Origin: Roseibium aggregatum | Lineage (GTDB): Bacteria; Pseudomonadota; Alphaproteobacteria; Rhizobiales; Stappiaceae | Reading direction: 5' to 3' | Length of the DNA: 64,000 nucleotides | Assembly (NCBI RefSeq): GCF_017309185.1 | Contig: NZ_JAEKJZ010000008.1 | Coordinates: 62,001 to 126,000 of the forward strand | In this document: one piece after another, positions 60,726 to 64,000 of the stretch | How the letters are laid out: the number at the start of each line of letters is the position of its first letter | How positions within the stretch are numbered: position 1 is the stretch's first letter | Notes under the pieces: model-generated | The model's input: the letters and a program-made list of their open reading frames with translations, nothing else | Databases searched by the model: none | Told to the model about the DNA's origin: nothing | Position numbers and translations under genes: made by a program

Positions 60726-62753
60726 ATGACCAAGACGAGAGTCGCCGTCGATGTGGGCGGAACCTTCACCGACATCTGCATCATGGACGAAACCACCGGT
60801 GCGATCAGGATCGAAAAGACCGCCTCGACTCCGGACGACCCGATGCGCGCCGTGATGAACGGCGTCGGGCAGGCGGAGATCGATCTCACCGACGTCTCCA
60901 TGTTCTCTCATGGCACGACGGTCGCCACCAACGCGCTGATCACCCGCAACCTGCCGCGCACCGCCATGGTCTGTACCGAAGGCTTCCGCGACGTGGTCGA
61001 AATCCGCCGCGCCAACAAGGAGGATCTCTGGGATACCTACAAGGACGTCGCCAAGCCCTACATCCCGCGCCGGGACCGCCTGACCGTGCGCGAGCGCGTC
61101 GACGCCGAGGGCCAGGTTCTCACTCCCCTGAACGAAGACGATGCGCGACGCGTGGCGAACGTGCTGAAAAAACGGGGCGTCAAGTCGATCGCCGTCTGTT
61201 TCATGAACTCCTACGTGAACCCGGAGAACGAAAAACGGATGCGGGACATTCTTCTGGAAGTCATTCCGGATGTTCCGGTCTCGATCTCCGCGGAGATCAT
61301 GCCGGAGATCTTCGAGCACGAGCGTTTTTCGACCGCCATGGCCAACGCGGTCGTTTCTCCGGTGGTGGTCGATTACGTCTCGCGGCTGAGCGACAAGCTC
61401 GCCGATGGCGGTTACGCACGCGAGTTGCTTCTGCTGCACACCGGCGGCGGTGTCATGACACCGCGCGCCGTACGCGACTACGCCGCCCGCCTCGCCGGAT
61501 CGGGCATTGCCGCCGGCGCCATCGCCAGCCGCTTCATCGGCAATCTGTGCGGCTATCCGAACACCATCGGCTTCGACATGGGCGGCACCTCGACCGACGT
61601 GTCCGTGTCCTATCAGGGCGAGCCGAGGATCACCAAGGACTGGTACATCGAATACGGTTACCCGATCCGTTTCCCGTCCATCGAGGTGCTGACCATCGGG
61701 GCCGGCGGCGGATCGCTCGCCTGGAAGGACGAGGGCGGATCCTTGCGCAACGGCCCGCAATCGGCGGGCGCCTATCCGGGACCCGCCTGCTACAAGAACG
61801 GCAACGAGACGGCGACGAACACCGACGCCAACGTGGTTCTGGGACGCCTCGGAACGTCGCTGGCCGGCGGAAAAGTCACATTGGACCCGGCGCTCGCGGC
61901 GGAAGCGGTGCGAACGACCGTCGCCGAACCCTTCGGCATGACCTTGCACGAGGCCGCCGAGGCCATCGTGCGTGTCGCCAATGCCAACATGGCCAACGCG
62001 GTACGGCTCCTGTCGATCTCGCGCGGTTACGACCCGCGCGACTTCGCCCTCTGCGCCTTCGGCGGTGCCGGTGCGCTGCACGGCGCCGCCGTCGCCCGGG
62101 AACTTTCCATTCCAACCGTCATCGTGCCGCCGAACCCCGGTGTGACTTCGGCGCTCGGCTGCCTGCTCGTCGACATCCAGCACGATTTCTCCGACAGCTT
62201 CATGAAGCGCGCGGACCAGACCGAGATGGCGGAACTCGAGGCCGCCTATCGCAAGATCGAGGCGGAAGCCCGTACGCAGCTCGAACACGAGGGTGTCGAG
62301 GAGAAGGACATGATCCTGACCCGCACGGCCGAGATGATGTATCACGGTCAATGGCGCTCGCTGGAGGTTCCGGTGTCGGCGGACATCCAAGATGTCCAGG
62401 ATCTCGCCGACGCCTTTCACGCCGAACACGAGCGCGAGTACAACTACGCCCGCAAGGAAGCCGCCGTTTCCATCTTTCGCGTGGCGGTCAAGGCGATCGG
62501 CCTCGTGCCGAAGGCCGAACTGCAAAAGCACGCGGTCACGCCCTACACGCCGGAACCCGTTGCACACCGTCCGGTCTGGTTCGAAGGCAGCGAGTTTCAG
62601 GCCTCCGTCTTTGAACGGGAAACGCTGAAGGCCGGCGCGAAGATCGCCGGTCCGGCCATCATCGAGCAATTCGATTCCACGACCGTCGTCCCGCCCGCCA
62701 TGACCGCAGAGGTGGACGCCTACATGAACATCCTCATCGATACGAAGGGCTGA
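60726..62753 (+). CDS. hyuA: Hydantoinase/oxoprolinase family protein, subunit A
   Basis: A 675-residue ATP-dependent amidohydrolase subunit. VAVDVGGTFTDICIMDE at the start and GFDMGGTSTDVSV near 280 are the actin-like ATP-binding motifs, followed by IGAGGGSLAWKDEGG and GPQSAGAYPGPACY. Such proteins work with a HyuB subunit on N-methylhydantoin, 5-oxoproline, caprolactam or acetone-carboxylase-like substrates; which one cannot be told. AAGGAACTC precedes the ATG. The hyuB gene starts 3 nt after its stop. Confidence 0.9.
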   Translation: MTKTRVAVDVGGTFTDICIMDETTGAIRIEKTASTPDDPMRAVMNGVGQAEIDLTDVSMFSHGTTVATNALITRNLPRTAMVCTEGFRDVVEIRRANKEDLWDTYKDVAKPYIPRRDRLTVRERVDAEGQVLTPLNEDDARRVANVLKKRGVKSIAVCFMNSYVNPENEKRMRDILLEVIPDVPVSISAEIMPEIFEHERFSTAMANAVVSPVVVDYVSRLSDKLADGGYARELLLLHTGGGVMTPRAVRDYAARLAGSGIAAGAIASRFIGNLCGYPNTIGFDMGGTSTDVSVSYQGEPRITKDWYIEYGYPIRFPSIEVLTIGAGGGSLAWKDEGGSLRNGPQSAGAYPGPACYKNGNETATNTDANVVLGRLGTSLAGGKVTLDPALAAEAVRTTVAEPFGMTLHEAAEAIVRVANANMANAVRLLSISRGYDPRDFALCAFGGAGALHGAAVARELSIPTVIVPPNPGVTSALGCLLVDIQHDFSDSFMKRADQTEMAELEAAYRKIEAEARTQLEHEGVEEKDMILTRTAEMMYHGQWRSLEVPVSADIQDVQDLADAFHAEHEREYNYARKEAAVSIFRVAVKAIGLVPKAELQKHAVTPYTPEPVAHRPVWFEGSEFQASVFERETLKAGAKIAGPAIIEQFDSTTVVPPAMTAEVDAYMNILIDTKG

Positions 62754-62756
62754 CCC

Positions 62757-64000
62757 ATGACCTCCAACGAAACCACCCCGCTTGACCCGGTCACATTCGA
62801 GGTCCTGAAAAATTCCTTCATTACCGCCGTCGACCAGATGGCGGAACAGATGCTGCGCACCTGTTATTCCTTCGTGATCTACAACCGCGATTTCTCAAAC
62901 GGCCTGCACGATGCCGACGGCAACTCGGTCGCCCAGGGCAACCAGGACATCGCGGTCCACGTCGGTACGCTGCACTTCACCTGCAAGGACGTGATCCGGA
63001 CCTTCGACGGAGAGATGAAACCAGGCGACGTCTATGCGATCAACGATCCTTACGCAGGCGGCACCCATTTCAGCGATGTGCGCCTGATCCGGCCGATCTT
63101 CGACGACGACACGCTGATCGCCTTCTCCCAGTCAAACGGCCACTGGTCGGACCTCGGCGGCTCCGTGCCCGGCTCCTTCGACGTGTCGGCCCGGGACATG
63201 TTCCGCGAGGCGGTGCGGATCACGCCCGTCCGCCTGTTCCGCGCCGGCGAGTTCTGCCATGACGTCGCCGGAATGATCGCCGCCAACACCCGCGATCCGA
63301 GCTCGATCATCGGCGACATCCACTCCCAGGCCCAGGCTACCCTGGTCGCGGAGCGCGAAATCCTCCGCCTCGTGAAGAAATACGGCCGCGGCCAGGTTCT
63401 GCAGGGCATGAACGAGGTGCAGGACTACGTCGAGCGGGCCGCGCGCCAGCGCATCGCCGCCCTGCCCGACGGCACCTGGGAAACGGTCGACTACATCGAC
63501 CGGGACCCGGGCAGCGGTGAAGGCATGATCCCGATCCGGGTGAAGATGACCATCGACGGCGACAGCATCCACTACGACTTCACCGGAAGTCACCCGACCA
63601 TTTCATCGATCTACAATTCGGCGCCGGGCGCGACCTTCTCGGCCGTCGTCGCCGGCATGAAAACCTTCTTCCCGGACCTGCCGCTCAACAGCGGGTTTTA
63701 CCGGATGATCGGCATCACGGCACCGGAAAACAGCGTCGTCAGTGCCGAGTGGCCGGTGGCCGTGACCGGGTTCCTGATGCCATTCGAAAAGATCATGAAT
63801 GCCATCTTCGAGATGTGGTCCAAGATCATGCCCGAACGCGCTATCGCCTGCGCCTTCAACCTCGAATATCTGCTGGCCGGCGGACGGGACCTGCGCACGC
63901 CCGACAAGCCGATTTTCATGTTCTACGAGTGGCTGCCAGGGGGCTGGGGCGGACGAAACGGCAAGGACGGCTCCGACGTTACCACCGCCTGCTTCGGCAC
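62757..64000 (+). CDS. hyuB: Hydantoinase B/oxoprolinase family protein, 5' part (runs off window)
   Basis: The first ~414 residues of the partner subunit, open to the window end without a stop. It starts MTSNETTPLDPVTFEVLKNSF and carries the hallmark NDPYAGGTHFSDV, then SNGHWSDLGG and FDFTGSHPT-like HYDFTGSHPTISS, and PGGWGGRNGKDGSD. It starts 3 nt after hyuA, so the two are co-translated. A usual subunit is ~520-600 residues, so the missing part is C-terminal. Confidence 0.88.
   Translation, partial: MTSNETTPLDPVTFEVLKNSFITAVDQMAEQMLRTCYSFVIYNRDFSNGLHDADGNSVAQGNQDIAVHVGTLHFTCKDVIRTFDGEMKPGDVYAINDPYAGGTHFSDVRLIRPIFDDDTLIAFSQSNGHWSDLGGSVPGSFDVSARDMFREAVRITPVRLFRAGEFCHDVAGMIAANTRDPSSIIGDIHSQAQATLVAEREILRLVKKYGRGQVLQGMNEVQDYVERAARQRIAALPDGTWETVDYIDRDPGSGEGMIPIRVKMTIDGDSIHYDFTGSHPTISSIYNSAPGATFSAVVAGMKTFFPDLPLNSGFYRMIGITAPENSVVSAEWPVAVTGFLMPFEKIMNAIFEMWSKIMPERAIACAFNLEYLLAGGRDLRTPDKPIFMFYEWLPGGWGGRNGKDGSDVTTACFG

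Noticed and set aside
60705..62669. 654-codon minus-strand frame opposite hyuA
   Set aside because: hyuA motifs are intact on the plus strand; the antisense translation is uniform and Gly/Asp/Arg-rich.

Overview
The window is about 64 kb of GC-rich, densely packed chromosome from an alphaproteobacterium. Gene content (TRAP and LIV-type transporters, a phenylacetate operon with PaaR/PaaX regulators, an inositol operon with an RpiR regulator, a DMSP-lyase-like cupin, AraC/MarR/Lrp regulators, and short palindromic REP-like repeats beginning GTCACCCCGG) fits a marine or plant-associated member of the Stappiaceae/Rhodobacterales type. This placement is inferred from gene content and style only. 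No rRNA, tRNA, CRISPR, IS element or prophage was seen.

Layout. (1) 1-2829, plus strand: the 3' part of an M20 deacylase, a GhrA-type reductase and an HDAC-family deacetylase. (2) 2830-5718: a DddQ-like DMSP lyase gene bracketed by two ~130 bp palindromic elements, a CPG2-like M20 peptidase with a probable TTG start, and a small AT-richer lipoprotein gene. (3) 5836-15709, minus strand: one run starting with TRAP genes dctPQM and continuing with an SDR, a crotonase, a MarR regulator, a feruloyl-CoA-synthetase-like ligase, an amidohydrolase, a DUF3237 protein and a DmdC-like acyl-CoA dehydrogenase. This looks like uptake and CoA-dependent side-chain shortening of a phenylpropenoid acid. (4) 15900-39434: the phenylacetate catabolon. 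It comprises paaN with a branched-chain-type ABC transporter and a fused hydratase/dehydrogenase (minus), paaG-paaI-paaK-paaR (plus), a short insertion (Lrp, PhzF, two tandem small Cys-rich proteins), and paaX-paaJ-paaABCDE-paralogue-paaZ (minus). Two near-identical 16 bp operators next to the -10 boxes of paaG and paaJ probably bind the TetR-type PaaR. (5) 39885-47450, plus strand: a surface-glycan cassette with an unknown protein, a GT2-GT4 fusion, a pyruvyltransferase-family protein, a secreted clan GH-A-like glycosidase and a sulfotransferase-like protein. (6) 47478-59353: the inositol regulon. Two Gfo/Idh dehydrogenases (minus) diverge from iolR, a sugar ABC importer, an iolC-aldolase fusion, iolD, iolE and iolB (plus). 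(7) 59638-64000: an AraC regulator followed by hyuA and the 5' part of hyuB.

Together the window is a catabolic island for plant- or alga-derived substrates. Aromatic acids would be imported, activated to CoA thioesters, shortened, and epoxidised/ring-opened to acetyl-CoA and succinyl-CoA. Inositol would be imported and converted through inosose, diketo-inositol and deoxy-gluconate intermediates. Each module carries its own local regulator. iolA/mmsA and separate paaF and paaH genes are absent; the fused hydratase/dehydrogenase at 15900-17852 may replace paaF and paaH. Many long open frames opposite the real genes are GC-driven shadows and were not annotated.
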